A DNA stretch of 64,000 bases, taken from positions 62,001 through 126,000 of the forward strand of contig NZ_JANHKP010000014.1 in NCBI RefSeq assembly GCF_024497955.1, written 5' to 3'. The translations under genes were made by a program, and so were the position numbers. Positions within the stretch are counted from its first letter, which is position 1. The number at the start of each line of letters is the position of its first letter. Source of the stretch: Streptomyces sp. C10-9-1. Its GTDB lineage: Bacteria; Actinomycetota; Actinomycetes; Streptomycetales; Streptomycetaceae. The notes beneath the pieces are model-generated. The model was not told where the DNA came from. It saw nothing but the letters and a program-made list of their open reading frames with translations, and did no database searches. Shown piece by piece: positions 31,611 through 40,042 of this stretch.

Positions 31611-31644
31611 TCTCCCCGATGTTCGAATACGAACATCGGGGAGA
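31611..31644. repeat. Perfect 15-bp inverted repeat upstream of the riboswitch
   Basis: TCTCCCCGATGTTCG (31611-31625) and its exact reverse complement (31630-31644) flank AATA. It lies about 55 bases upstream of the riboswitch on the minus strand and 155 bases after the stop of the next rpf-like gene. It could be the terminator of that gene or an operator in the rpfA promoter. The 460 bases between the two genes hold no other coding sequence. Confidence 0.7.
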
Positions 31645-31800
31645 AACCGGACGAACCGCCAGGGCTGAATGAACCGTTTCCGCAGGTAGAGGTAGAGGTG
31701 ACCGAAATCGACTGGCGAAACCGGCCAGTTGCGGCGAAGAGACCCTTGTCTCACTTGCGCAGAACGGACAACTCCGGACCTATCGCCGGATGGACGGGGC

Positions 31801-32811
31801 TTACGGAGCGGGGGATTCCGCAGGCTCCGCGCCCAGTTCGAGAGTCTGGCCGGGGAGGATCAGGTCCGGGTCCTCGCCGACGACGGCCTCGTTGGCCTCG
31901 TACAGCGCCGACCAGCCGCCGGGGACCTCGCCCTGCTCGGCGATGCCCCAGAGGCTGTCGCCCTCCTGCACGGTGTAGGAGCCCTCCGGTGCGTCCCCGG
32001 CCGCGCCGTCGCGCACCGAACCGTCGCCGCGCGAGGGGTGGCCGCCGCCGCCGCGCGCCTCGTCCGCCCGGGCCTGGCCCGCCTCCTCCGCGGGGGCGCC
32101 GCGGTGCTTGCCGCCGCCCGCGGAGCCGACGGCCCCCTCGTGCTCCTCCGCGGAGCCCTCGGCCCCGGGGGCGCCCGTGGCGGGCTCCGCCGGTGCGGAG
32201 GGCTCCGCGGACGGCTCCGAGGAGGGCTCCACGGAAGCGGCGGACGGGGCCGCCTCGGGTTCGGGTGCCCCGGACGGGGACGGGGAGGCGGCAGCCTGCT
32301 CCGCCGCGCGCTCGCCCGGCCTGGGGCCCGGCCCGTCCGCCGCCGGCCCGCTCTTCGGGGAGCCGGTCCCCGGGGCCTCTGCGGCAGGAACGGCCGCCTC
32401 CGGCTCCAGGCCGGGGTCGAGGGCGCTGTCGGGGCCGTCGTCGGTCAGCCCCGCCACGACGGAGCACGCCTGCCAGGTGCCGGCACCCCGCGCGTCCAGC
32501 ACCTTCTCCGCGACGGTGATCTGCTGGGAGCGGCTCGCCAGGTCCGCGGTCGGTGCGTACGCCGTGCCGCCGAAGGACTCCCACGCCTCCTGGGACAGCT
32601 GGAGCCCTCCGTAGAAGCCGTTGCCCGTGTCGATCGACCAGTTGCCGCCCGACTCGCACTCGGCGACGCGATCCCAGGTCGCGGCGTCGGCGGCGGAGGC
32701 GGATCCGGCGCCGAGCAGCGGAATGGCGATGGCCGATCCCGTCACCCCCGCCGCGACGACGATGGCCGGTGCCTGGCGGGGGCGGCGGTGGCGTCCGTTC
32801 CCGGAGAGCAT
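31801..32811 (-). CDS. Second Rpf-like transglycosylase with long Pro/Ala linker and LysM
   Basis: 336 residues from ATG 32811. Signal peptide 'AIVVAAGVTGSAIAIPLLGAGSASA', Rpf domain 'ADAATWDRVAECESGGNWSIDTGNGFYGGLQL' (catalytic 'CESGGNW'), second Cys in 'WQACSVV', then about 150 residues of low-complexity Pro/Ala/Glu/Ser linker and a terminal LysM 'YTVQEGDSLWGIAEQGE' to 'ILPGQTLEL'. A tandem relative of the protein at 30689 but with a much longer spacer, suited to reach through the cell wall. No riboswitch motif in its 140-base leader. Confidence 0.88.
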   Translation of the reverse strand: MLSGNGRHRRPRQAPAIVVAAGVTGSAIAIPLLGAGSASAADAATWDRVAECESGGNWSIDTGNGFYGGLQLSQEAWESFGGTAYAPTADLASRSQQITVAEKVLDARGAGTWQACSVVAGLTDDGPDSALDPGLEPEAAVPAAEAPGTGSPKSGPAADGPGPRPGERAAEQAAASPSPSGAPEPEAAPSAASVEPSSEPSAEPSAPAEPATGAPGAEGSAEEHEGAVGSAGGGKHRGAPAEEAGQARADEARGGGGHPSRGDGSVRDGAAGDAPEGSYTVQEGDSLWGIAEQGEVPGGWSALYEANEAVVGEDPDLILPGQTLELGAEPAESPAP

Positions 32812-32952
32812 GCGGTTGCCTTTCGCGTGACTACAGGGGACCGTGCGGCGGTCGTTCACCCGCCGAGGTCGACGTGAACGTAGCCGCATTCGAACGTAAG
32901 TCACAAGTCGATGCAGCGCAGATCACGTAAAAGTCACGACCCTGACGGGGCG

Positions 32953-34380
32953 TCAACTACTCTCCGGGGTGAACTCGACCGGCAGAGTGCGCAATCCGCG
33001 CATGATGAGCCCCCCACGCCACCGCAAATCGTCCGGATCCCCCGCACATCGCAGATCGGGCAAACGGGTCAGCAGGGTCGCGAGGGCCGTCTGCCCCTCC
33101 AGCCGTGCCAGCGGAGCGCCGAGGCAGTAGTGGATGCCGTGCCCGTAGCCCAGGTGCGGGTTGTCGCGGCGGGACAGGTCCAGGGTGTCGGGGGCGTTGA
33201 AGCGGGCGGGGTCCCGGTCCGCCGCCGCGAGCACCACCAGTACCGGGTCGCCCACCCCGACGGACTGCCCGCCGAGGGTGAGGGGCTCGGTGGCGAACCG
33301 CCAGGTGGCCAGCTCCACCGGCCCGTCGTAGCGCAGGAGTTCCTCCACCCCGGTCTCCAGCAGCCCGCTCTCCCCGGCCGCGAGCGACGCCTGGAGCAGC
33401 GCCCGCTGCTCCGGGTGGCGCAGGAGTGCGTGGACCCCGTTGCCGATGAGGTTCACGGTGGTCTCGAACCCGGCGAACAGCAGGATGAACGCCATCGCCG
33501 CGGCCTCGTTCTCGGTCAGGTGCTCGCCGTGGTCCGAGGCGTCGATGAGCCCGGAGAGCAGGTCGTCGGCCCCGCCCTCGCCGAGCTCCGCCCGCTTGCG
33601 GTGGATCAGCTCGGCGAGATAGCCCCGCATCTTCTTCACCGAGCGCGCCACGCCCCCGCGGGGGCCGCCGCCGTGGCGGATCATCATCCCCGCCCAGTCC
33701 CGGAAGTCGTCCTGGTCCTCGCGCGGGACGCCGAGCATGTCGCAGATGGCGTAGATGGGGAGCGGGAACGCGAACGCGTGGATCAGGTCCGCCTCGCCCT
33801 TCGCCGCGAAACCGTCGATGAGCCGGTCGGTCAGCTCCTGCACCCGCGGGGCGAAGGCGGCGACCCGGCGCGGCGTGAACGCCTTGGAGACCAGCCTGCG
33901 CAGCCGGGTGTGGTCGGGCGGGTCGATGTTGAGCAGATGCGTCATCAGCTCCGCCTTGCGCTCCCCCGGGATGCCGGTCCTGCCCCTGGCGTGCGCCGGT
34001 TCGTCGTGGTGCGCCGGGTTCTTCGACAGCCGCTGGTCGGCGAGGGCCTGGCGGGCGTCGGCATAGCGGGTCACCAGCCACGCGTCCACGCCCGAGGGCA
34101 GGACCGTGCGGTGCACCGGGGCGTGCTCGCGCAGCCAGGCGTAGGCCGGATAGGGGTCGGTGGCGAACTCCCGGCTGAAGAGCGGGGGGACGGGCCCGCC
34201 GGCACCCGTGCGGGGGCATCCGCCGGACGCGGCCCCGGGCTGCTTGCCCCCCGCGCCCGGACCGGCGGGTGCGGAGGAACCGGGACGCGGCGCGTCCGCC
34301 GCCGGGGACCGCCGCGAGGCGGGCGGCTCCGGCCGTTCGTCCGGGGTGTTCGGCGTACTCGGGGTGCTCGGGGCGTTCAC
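32953..34380 (-). CDS. Cytochrome P450
   Basis: 475 residues from GTG 34380, overlapping the mazG stop (GTGA). I-helix 'ILLFAGFETTVNLIGNG' with an Ala-Gly-x-Glu-Thr oxygen-activation motif, K-helix 'VEELLRYDGP' (Glu-x-x-Arg intact), heme loop 'LGYGHGIHYCLGAPLAR' with Cys about 419. A 60-residue Pro/Ser/Ala-rich N-terminal extension precedes 'PVPPLFSREFATDPYPAYAWL' (in part). A soluble bacterial class-I P450 that needs a separate ferredoxin; none is adjacent. Substrate unknown; conserved position beside mazG suggests an old core role rather than a cluster enzyme. Confidence 0.92.
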   Translation of the reverse strand: MNAPSTPSTPNTPDERPEPPASRRSPAADAPRPGSSAPAGPGAGGKQPGAASGGCPRTGAGGPVPPLFSREFATDPYPAYAWLREHAPVHRTVLPSGVDAWLVTRYADARQALADQRLSKNPAHHDEPAHARGRTGIPGERKAELMTHLLNIDPPDHTRLRRLVSKAFTPRRVAAFAPRVQELTDRLIDGFAAKGEADLIHAFAFPLPIYAICDMLGVPREDQDDFRDWAGMMIRHGGGPRGGVARSVKKMRGYLAELIHRKRAELGEGGADDLLSGLIDASDHGEHLTENEAAAMAFILLFAGFETTVNLIGNGVHALLRHPEQRALLQASLAAGESGLLETGVEELLRYDGPVELATWRFATEPLTLGGQSVGVGDPVLVVLAAADRDPARFNAPDTLDLSRRDNPHLGYGHGIHYCLGAPLARLEGQTALATLLTRLPDLRCAGDPDDLRWRGGLIMRGLRTLPVEFTPESS

Positions 34381-35363
34381 CCCTCGACGCTACCCGGGCC
34401 GCCCTCCGCAGCACGGATCGCGTCCCGGTAGGCGCGGGCCGCCGCCCGCAGCGCGGCCTCGGGGTCGGTGCCGTCCGCCTCCGCGCGCACCGCCAGGCGC
34501 AGCAGCTCCCAGCCGACCCCCTCACCGGGCGGCGGTTCCACGGCGAGGCCCGCCGTACGCGCCCGGGAGGCCAGCTTGGCGGCGAGCGCCAGGCCGGGCT
34601 GGCCCAGCGGCACCCCCTCGGTGACCGAGGTGCGCTGCTTCTCCACGGCCTTGGTGCGCAGCCAGTGCGCCTTGACGTCCTCGGGGGTCTCGGCGTGCGC
34701 GTCGCCGAAGACGTGGGGGTGCCGGTGGATCAGCTTCTCCACGATCCCGGCGGCCACGTCGTCCACGGAGAACGGCTCCTCCTCGTCCTCCTCCGCGATC
34801 CGGGCGTGGAAGACCACCTGGAGCAGCACGTCGCCGAGTTCCTCGCGGAGTTCCGTGCGGTCGCCGTCCTCGATCGCCTCGACCAGCTCGTACGCCTCCT
34901 CGATGCCGTACTTCGCGAGGCCCCGGTGGGTCTGGCGCGAGGACCAGGGGCAGGAGCGGCGGATGCGGTCCATGACCTCGACCAGGTCCAGCAGCCGGGC
35001 GCCCGGCAGGTCGTAGGAGCCGGGCAGCAGCTCCAGCTCCGGCATCCGCACCCGGCCCGAGCCGCCGAGGCGGGCCAGGGCGTCGGTCAGCGGCCGGTCG
35101 CCGGTGCCGGAGGTGACGACCACCACCGTCCGGCCGCCGGCGCAGGCCGCCACGAGCTCCTCGGCACCGGGCACCCCGGGGCGCACGACGACGCCCGCCT
35201 CCCGCAGGTACGGGAGCTGGGGGTGCGCCTCGTCGGCGCAGAGCACCAGGTCGGCCGCGCGCAGGGCCGCCCAGGCGGGCCACGACAGCAGCCCCGGGGC
35301 CACCCGGTGACTGGCGGTGAGCAGGACGAGACGGCCGGCGTCGGCGGATGCTTCCTCGGTCAT
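34377..35363 (-). CDS. mazG: MazG nucleoside triphosphate pyrophosphohydrolase with N-terminal extension
   Basis: 328 residues from ATG 35363. The first 110 residues are a methyltransferase-like extension ('RLVLLTASHRVAPGLLSWPAW', 'TVVVVTSGTGDRPLTDALARLG'), typical of actinobacterial MazG. Then the MazG fold: 'RSCPWSSRQTHRGLAKYGIEEAYELVEAI' (in part), 'LREELGDVLLQVVFHARIAEE' with the metal-binding EExxD, and 'PHVFGDAHAETPEDVKAHW'. It hydrolyses NTPs, including aberrant ones, to NMP and pyrophosphate. TAGGTT lies six bases before ATG, indicating a leaderless transcript; the P450 follows in the same operon. Confidence 0.9.
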   Translation of the reverse strand: MTEEASADAGRLVLLTASHRVAPGLLSWPAWAALRAADLVLCADEAHPQLPYLREAGVVVRPGVPGAEELVAACAGGRTVVVVTSGTGDRPLTDALARLGGSGRVRMPELELLPGSYDLPGARLLDLVEVMDRIRRSCPWSSRQTHRGLAKYGIEEAYELVEAIEDGDRTELREELGDVLLQVVFHARIAEEDEEEPFSVDDVAAGIVEKLIHRHPHVFGDAHAETPEDVKAHWLRTKAVEKQRTSVTEGVPLGQPGLALAAKLASRARTAGLAVEPPPGEGVGWELLRLAVRAEADGTDPEAALRAAARAYRDAIRAAEGGPGSVEG

Positions 35364-35369
35364 CCGTCG

Positions 35370-35375
35370 AACCTA
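35370..35375 (-). promoter_or_regulatory. -10 box of the leaderless mazG promoter
   Basis: TAGGTT on the minus strand, six bases before ATG 35363; it lies in the 20-base gap after the SurA-like gene, inside the cluster. Confidence 0.4.
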
Positions 35376-35383
35376 CCTCCCGG

Positions 35384-36031
35384 TCAGGCGCCGGCGGCCT
35401 CGGGCTCCTGCCCCGGGGAGACCTGGAAGATCCAGGGGGCCTTGTAGGCGCCGAGCTCCAGCTTGCCGTCGTCCCAGGCACCGAAGCGGGGGTTCACGTC
35501 GATGTCCAGGGACCGGGCCGCGGCGGTGAAGGCCTCGTTCATCGCCTCCTGGCCCTCGGGGGTGTTCCCGGCGCCCAGCTTCTCCGCCAGCTTGCCGACC
35601 AGGACGTCCCGGCGGACGAGGTCGTCGAGCTGGTCCGGAGCCACACCGCGCTGCTGGAGGTAGAGGGCCGCCATCTGCTCCTGGCCGCCGGACTGGCCGG
35701 CGAGTTCGGCCCGGGCGTCCTGCACCTCCTTCCGGCTGACCGTGATCCCGGCGTCCGCGGCGGCCTTCTCGACGATCCGGTCCACGATCAGGTCGTAGAG
35801 CTTGGCCCGGCCGAGCTGCCCGGTGTCCCTGATCATCCGGGCGCTCTCCTCGGCGTCCTGCTGCGCCTCGCGTACGTCTCTGACCTGGGCCTGCACGGTG
35901 GACACCTCGATCCGCTCGCCGCCCACGACGGCGGCGGCCCCGGGGTGTGCCTGGCTGCCGCAGGCGGCCAGCAGCGGCGCGGAGACGAGGGCGGCGGAGA
36001 GGGTGAGCGCGGTGCGACGACGGCGGTGCAA
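35384..36031 (-). CDS. SurA-like N-domain lipoprotein
   Basis: 215 residues starting at TTG 36031, with GGGAGG five bases upstream; no ATG/GTG fits the signal peptide. Lipoprotein signal 'TALTLSAALVSAPLLAACG' with the lipobox Cys, then 'AAVVGGERIEVSTVQAQVRDVR' and helices 'LYDLIVDRIVEKAAADAGITVSRKEVQDA' (in part), the SurA N-terminal chaperone pattern, without a PPIase domain. Probably a membrane-tethered extracytoplasmic chaperone. Conserved neighbour of mazG and mfd. Confidence 0.85.
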   Translation of the reverse strand: MHRRRRTALTLSAALVSAPLLAACGSQAHPGAAAVVGGERIEVSTVQAQVRDVREAQQDAEESARMIRDTGQLGRAKLYDLIVDRIVEKAAADAGITVSRKEVQDARAELAGQSGGQEQMAALYLQQRGVAPDQLDDLVRRDVLVGKLAEKLGAGNTPEGQEAMNEAFTAAARSLDIDVNPRFGAWDDGKLELGAYKAPWIFQVSPGQEPEAAGA

Positions 36032-36317
36032 AGGAGCCTCCCGGCGTGATTGTGCTTCGGTGCACAAGACCTTGCGGTGATCGATGGTAGGCAGTCGGAG
36101 TGGCCCAGGCCACTGATTCGCCAAACGATTCCGCAGGCGGGCGGGATGCGGCGGCCCCGACACGGCGTGCCCGGTGCCGGGCGCCCGGTGCCGGGAGTGC
36201 GCCGCGAGCGGGCGCCCGGGCCCACGGACCGCGGCCGGCGCGGCTCCGACTCCGACGCTCACCGGGCGTTCACCTGGTGCTCATGCTGCGGTCGGCGAGT
36301 GCTCCACCGGCGGCGCC

Positions 36318-36323
36318 TAGCCT
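36318..36323 (+). promoter_or_regulatory. -10 box (TAGCCT) of a leaderless promoter
   Basis: Six bases before GTG 36330; no ribosome site present. The 300-base gap to the SurA-like gene holds no other feature that I recognise. Confidence 0.5.
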
Positions 36324-36329
36324 CGCCCG

Positions 36330-37280
36330 GTGACCATGCTCTCCGTCATCGTCCCCTGCTACAACGTGTCGGCCTATCTGGCCGACACCGTGGCAGGGCT
36401 GGCGAACAACGCCCGGGACGACTTCGAGTTCGTGTTCGTGGAGGACCGCTCCACCGACGACACCTTCGAGGCCCTGACCGCGCTCACCGCCCGCCTGCCG
36501 CGCTCCGTCGTCGTGCGCCACGAGGAGAACCGGGGGCTGGCCTCGGCCCGCAACACCGGGATCGACCGGGCCGGCGGGCGGTACCTGACCTTCCTCGACG
36601 GCGACGACTGGCTCGGCCCCGGCCATCTGGCCGGTCTGGTCGAGGCGATCGAGCGGCTGGGCGTGGACTTCGTCCGCACCGACCACGTGCAGGTGAACGG
36701 CGCGCAGCGCACCCTCCAGAGGGCGCCCGAGGGGCGGCGGGGCGAGGTGCTGGACCCCCGTACCTCGATCCTCCCCGTCGGGGAGTCGAGCATGGTCGAC
36801 TACCCCTACGCGTGGGCGGGCGTCTACGACGCGGCCCTGCTCGACCGCGGACTGCTCCGCTTCACGGACGGGCTGCGGACCGCGGAGGACCGGCCCTGGA
36901 TCTGGCAGCTGCACCGCCGGGCGGACTCCTACGCGGTGGTCCCCCTGCACGGCGTCTTCTACCGCCGGGGCGTCGCCGGCTCGCTCACCCAGATCGGGGA
37001 CGTGCGGCAGCTGGACTTCGTCAGGGCCTTCGACCAGGTGCTGGCCGAAGTCGCGGACGACCCCGAGCGGGAGGTGCTGATGCCCAAGGCCGTCCGCGGC
37101 TACTGCGTCGTCGTCGCGCACCACCTGCGGGAGCGGCAGCGCTTCAGCCGCCCCGTCGCCCGGGAGCTGCGGACCCGGGTCTCCACCGCCCTGCGGCGCA
37201 TACCGGCCGACGTGCTGGAGGCGACACTCGACGGACTCGACGACGAACGGCGCACCCTCGTGCGGAAGGCGGCGGCATGA
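36330..37280 (+). CDS. Family 2 glycosyltransferase
   Basis: 316 residues from GTG 36330 (leaderless). GT-A fold: 'LSVIVPCYNVSAYLADTVAGL', 'VFVEDRSTDDTFEAL', 'ASARNTGIDRAGGRYLTFLDGDDWL' with the DxD metal motif, then 'YAWAGVYDAALLDR' and 'EDRPWIWQLHRRADSYAV'. No membrane segment, so it is a cytoplasmic enzyme that adds sugar to a lipid-linked or polymer acceptor. It overlaps the next gene by four bases (ATGA), and the pair resembles cell-wall glycopolymer genes of streptomycetes. Confidence 0.9.
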   Translation: MTMLSVIVPCYNVSAYLADTVAGLANNARDDFEFVFVEDRSTDDTFEALTALTARLPRSVVVRHEENRGLASARNTGIDRAGGRYLTFLDGDDWLGPGHLAGLVEAIERLGVDFVRTDHVQVNGAQRTLQRAPEGRRGEVLDPRTSILPVGESSMVDYPYAWAGVYDAALLDRGLLRFTDGLRTAEDRPWIWQLHRRADSYAVVPLHGVFYRRGVAGSLTQIGDVRQLDFVRAFDQVLAEVADDPEREVLMPKAVRGYCVVVAHHLRERQRFSRPVARELRTRVSTALRRIPADVLEATLDGLDDERRTLVRKAAA

Positions 37281-38599
37281 CCATCCAGATCTTCTGCGCG
37301 GCCACCCAGTACGCGGCGGCGACCGTCACCGCCGCGATCCGGGCCGGGATGTTCGGCCCCCGGGCGGAGCACCGGCGCATCCTGCTGGTCAGCGACACCT
37401 CGGCCGCCCCGGAGGTGGGGGTCCCGCTGGACGCCATGGCGGGCTTCGAGGCGCTGCGCGGGGAGTTCGACGAGGTGCGCTCCTGGAACGAGGCCATCCG
37501 CCCGCACCACCCGGCCGGGTGGTCGCCGCGGGCCCAGGACGCCGTCCTGTGGGAGCGCAGCCTGCGCCTGGCCTGGGACCTGGGCGACGGGCCGGTGGAG
37601 ATCGCCTGCGAGTCCATCCAGGCCAACCCCTCCCGGGCCGTCGCGGCCATCTTCGCGGACAGCCCGATCCACGTGTACGCGGACGGCCTCATGAGCTACG
37701 GGCCCACCCGCAACCACATCCCGCTGCCGATGAGCAGCCGCATCCGCCGCCTGATCCACCTCGACCTGGTGCCGGGCCTGCGGCCGCTGCTGCTCTCCGA
37801 GCACGGGGTGGAGCCGGTGGCGGTGCCGGACGCGGAGTTCCGGGCGGTGCTCGCGGCGATCGCCGCGGCCGTCGGGTCCGGCGCGGCCGCGGGCGGGGCG
37901 GGCGCCACCGCGCTGCTGCTGGGCCAGTACCTGTCCGCGCTGGGACTGATCAGCCCGGAGGAGGAGGCGGGGCTGCACCTGCGGATGCTGCGCGGCGCCG
38001 CCGCCCTCGGCCACCGCTCGATCACCTTCAAGCCGCACCCCAGCGCCCCGGCCGACTCCACCCGGGCACTGGAGGACCTCGCCGGGGAGCTGGACGTCGA
38101 CCTGCACGTGATGCGGGACCCGGTGCTCGCGGAGACGGTGTACGAGCGGGCCCGGCCCGAGCTGGTGGTGGGGTGCTTCTCCACGGCCATGGTCACCGCG
38201 GCCGCCCTGTACGGCATTCCCGCGGCGCGGGTGGGCACGGAGCTGCTGCTGGAGCGGATCACGCCCTACCAGAACAGCAACCGGATCCCGCTGACCCTGG
38301 TGGACGCCCTGGTCCCGGACGTCTCGGACACGGAACGGGCCGGGCGGCCCGTGGACCTCGGGGCGGACGTCACCGGCCTGGTCCGCGCCGTGGGGTACTG
38401 CATGCAGCACAAGGCGCACCCGGAGCTGCGCGGATCCGCCGAGGCGTACCTGTCGGGCCTGCCCGAGGAGCGGCTCACGCGCTACTTCAAGCGCCGGCGG
38501 CTCACCGGTCTCGGCCTGCCCGGAGCCACGGCCCCGGTCCGCGGCGAGGCGCTGCGGCGCAACCCGGTGGTACGCAGGATGGTCCGGCGCCTGCGCTGA
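37277..38599 (+). CDS. Polysialyltransferase-family (POLYST-like) protein
   Basis: 440 residues from ATG 37277. 'IQIFCAATQYAAATVTAAIRAG', 'RRILLVSDTSAAPEV', 'HVYADGLMSYGPTRN', 'GHRSITFKPHPSAP' (the 'FKPHP' motif that binds the nucleotide-sugar phosphate) and 'LVVGCFSTAMVTAAALYGI' follow the alpha-2,8-polysialyltransferase family. With the GT2 it may build a sialic-acid-like (for example Kdn-type teichulosonic) wall polymer; no nonulosonate synthesis genes are in the window, so the donor is a guess. Confidence 0.75.
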   Translation: MTIQIFCAATQYAAATVTAAIRAGMFGPRAEHRRILLVSDTSAAPEVGVPLDAMAGFEALRGEFDEVRSWNEAIRPHHPAGWSPRAQDAVLWERSLRLAWDLGDGPVEIACESIQANPSRAVAAIFADSPIHVYADGLMSYGPTRNHIPLPMSSRIRRLIHLDLVPGLRPLLLSEHGVEPVAVPDAEFRAVLAAIAAAVGSGAAAGGAGATALLLGQYLSALGLISPEEEAGLHLRMLRGAAALGHRSITFKPHPSAPADSTRALEDLAGELDVDLHVMRDPVLAETVYERARPELVVGCFSTAMVTAAALYGIPAARVGTELLLERITPYQNSNRIPLTLVDALVPDVSDTERAGRPVDLGADVTGLVRAVGYCMQHKAHPELRGSAEAYLSGLPEERLTRYFKRRRLTGLGLPGATAPVRGEALRRNPVVRRMVRRLR

Positions 38600-38657
38600 G
38601 ACCGGGCAGCCGCCGGACGCCCGGGCCGGCCGGTGCCGCGGCTCCGGCCCGCCGGGA

Positions 38658-38951
38658 TCACCGCCGCCCGCCCCCGGCGGCGCCTCCGGGGCCCCTGCCG
38701 GTGCCGCGGCGCGCACGCGCCCGGGCGACCCTGTCCTCGTGCGGACCGTAGGCGAGGTCGAAGACGAGCAGGACACCGGTGCGGCGGTCCCGGCGGTCCT
38801 CCGCGTCCCGCGGCCGGGTGCCGTCGCGGCGGTCCCTTACGGCTCCGATGATCGCGGGGACCGCCACGACGGCCAGCACGGCCAGCACGACGACGGTGTG
38901 GACTGCGGTGTCGAAGGTGTCGTTCACAACTGTCAGCATGGACTTCGTCAC
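38658..38951 (-). CDS. Small membrane protein of unknown function
   Basis: 97 residues from GTG 38951 (or ATG 38939). One clear membrane segment 'TVVVLAVLAVVAVPAIIGAV' near the N-terminus followed by a highly charged, Arg/Asp-rich tail. No convincing ribosome site. It sits alone between the POLYST-like gene and the accessory cluster. The membrane helix in frame argues for a gene; the low-complexity tail argues for caution. Confidence 0.45.
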   Translation of the reverse strand: MTKSMLTVVNDTFDTAVHTVVVLAVLAVVAVPAIIGAVRDRRDGTRPRDAEDRRDRRTGVLLVFDLAYGPHEDRVARARARRGTGRGPGGAAGGGRR

Positions 38952-39094
38952 GCTGGGGTGACAGCGGCGGGACTGTCAGCGTGCGTCGAGTTCCGGCCGC
39001 GGCGCACCGCGGAGGCGCCGGAGACGCCCGGCACGGGGCCGGCCCTGCGGCGGCTGACGCGGCGCACCCGGCGTCCCCGGCCGGTCCACCCGGG

Positions 39095-40042
39095 CTACGG
39101 TGCGGCCCCCGCGCCGGCCCGCTCGACGGCGGCGGCTCCCACGACCAGGTCCTGCCATGACATGCCCACGCTTTTGAAGAGCTTCGGTCCCCCAGCGCCG
39201 ACCTCCACGGCTCCGCGCACGAGTTCGGCCAGGTTGCCCGCTATCCGGTCCGGGCCGATGTCGCCGGATTCCAGCGGGATCAGGAGGTCGCCCGCCTCGC
39301 GCAGCGCCGCGGCGCGGGCCTCCACGACGACCGTCGCCGTGGCGACGAGTTCGGTGTCCACCTCCCGGGCCGTCGGTTCGTGCGATCCGACGGCCACGAC
39401 GACCGCGTGGGGTGCGACGGCCGAGGCCGGGAACAGCGGTGTACGGGACGTCGTGCAGCAGGCCACGACGTCGGCGGTGGCGACGGCTTCCGGGGGGACC
39501 GCCTCCGCGTCCAGACCGGCTTCCCCGCAGTGCTCCACGAGCTCCGCGGCCTGCTGCGGGCGGCGCGCGACGACACCCACCCAGGAGAGAGGGCGCACCG
39601 CCCGGACCGCCTCCACATGGCCGCGCGCCTGCGGCCCGGCGCCGAAGACCACGAGCCGTTCGGCAGCCGGAACCGCCAGGTGGTCCACGGCCACGGCGGA
39701 AACCGCCGGGGTGCGCAGCAGGGTCAGTGCGGAGCCGTCGATCAGGGCTGCCGGACGGAGCGTCTCCGCGTCCATCAGGAGGTAGGAGGCGATGATGCGC
39801 GGCTGCCCCCGGCCGGGGTTGCCGGGTGCGACCCCGGCGATCTTCACCCCGGCGTACGAGGAGTTCGCCGAGGGCATCAGCAGCAGCTGCCCTGCGGCGA
39901 CCTCGTGCACCGTCCGCGGAATATCCGCTTCCGGGTCGAGCCCCGCTCGCAGGGCCGCCTCGACGGCACGGACGGCCTGCGGCATCGGCAGCAGGCGCGC
40001 CAGCTCGTCGGCGCCGACCCGGCGCAGTGCGGCGGGGTTCAC
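39095..40042 (-). CDS. Ornithine cyclodeaminase/mu-crystallin family enzyme
   Basis: 315 residues from GTG 40042, overlapping the aminotransferase stop (GTGA). 'GQLLLMPSANSSYAGVKIAGVAPGN' (in part, substrate-binding Lys), 'LIDGSALTLLRTPAVSAVAV', the NAD(P) Rossmann 'LVVFGAGPQARGHVEAV', 'VACCTTSRTPLFP' and 'GSHEPTAREVD' define the family. Members include ornithine cyclodeaminase, pyrroline/piperideine-2-carboxylate reductase, alanine dehydrogenase and the SbnB-type diaminopropionate enzyme. In this operon a reductase of a cyclic or open-chain imino acid is the most natural role. Last gene of the operon. Confidence 0.85.
   Translation of the reverse strand: MNPAALRRVGADELARLLPMPQAVRAVEAALRAGLDPEADIPRTVHEVAAGQLLLMPSANSSYAGVKIAGVAPGNPGRGQPRIIASYLLMDAETLRPAALIDGSALTLLRTPAVSAVAVDHLAVPAAERLVVFGAGPQARGHVEAVRAVRPLSWVGVVARRPQQAAELVEHCGEAGLDAEAVPPEAVATADVVACCTTSRTPLFPASAVAPHAVVVAVGSHEPTAREVDTELVATATVVVEARAAALREAGDLLIPLESGDIGPDRIAGNLAELVRGAVEVGAGGPKLFKSVGMSWQDLVVGAAAVERAGAGAAP

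Noticed and set aside
31611..31644. A LexA (SOS) box at the inverted repeat
   Set aside because: LexA sites have CGAAC-N4-GTTCG; here the halves are in the opposite order (GTTCG-N4-CGAAC).
30450..31754. A 434-codon minus-strand frame over the rpfA region
   Set aside because: Wrong frame of rpfA and its riboswitch leader; Arg-rich shadow.
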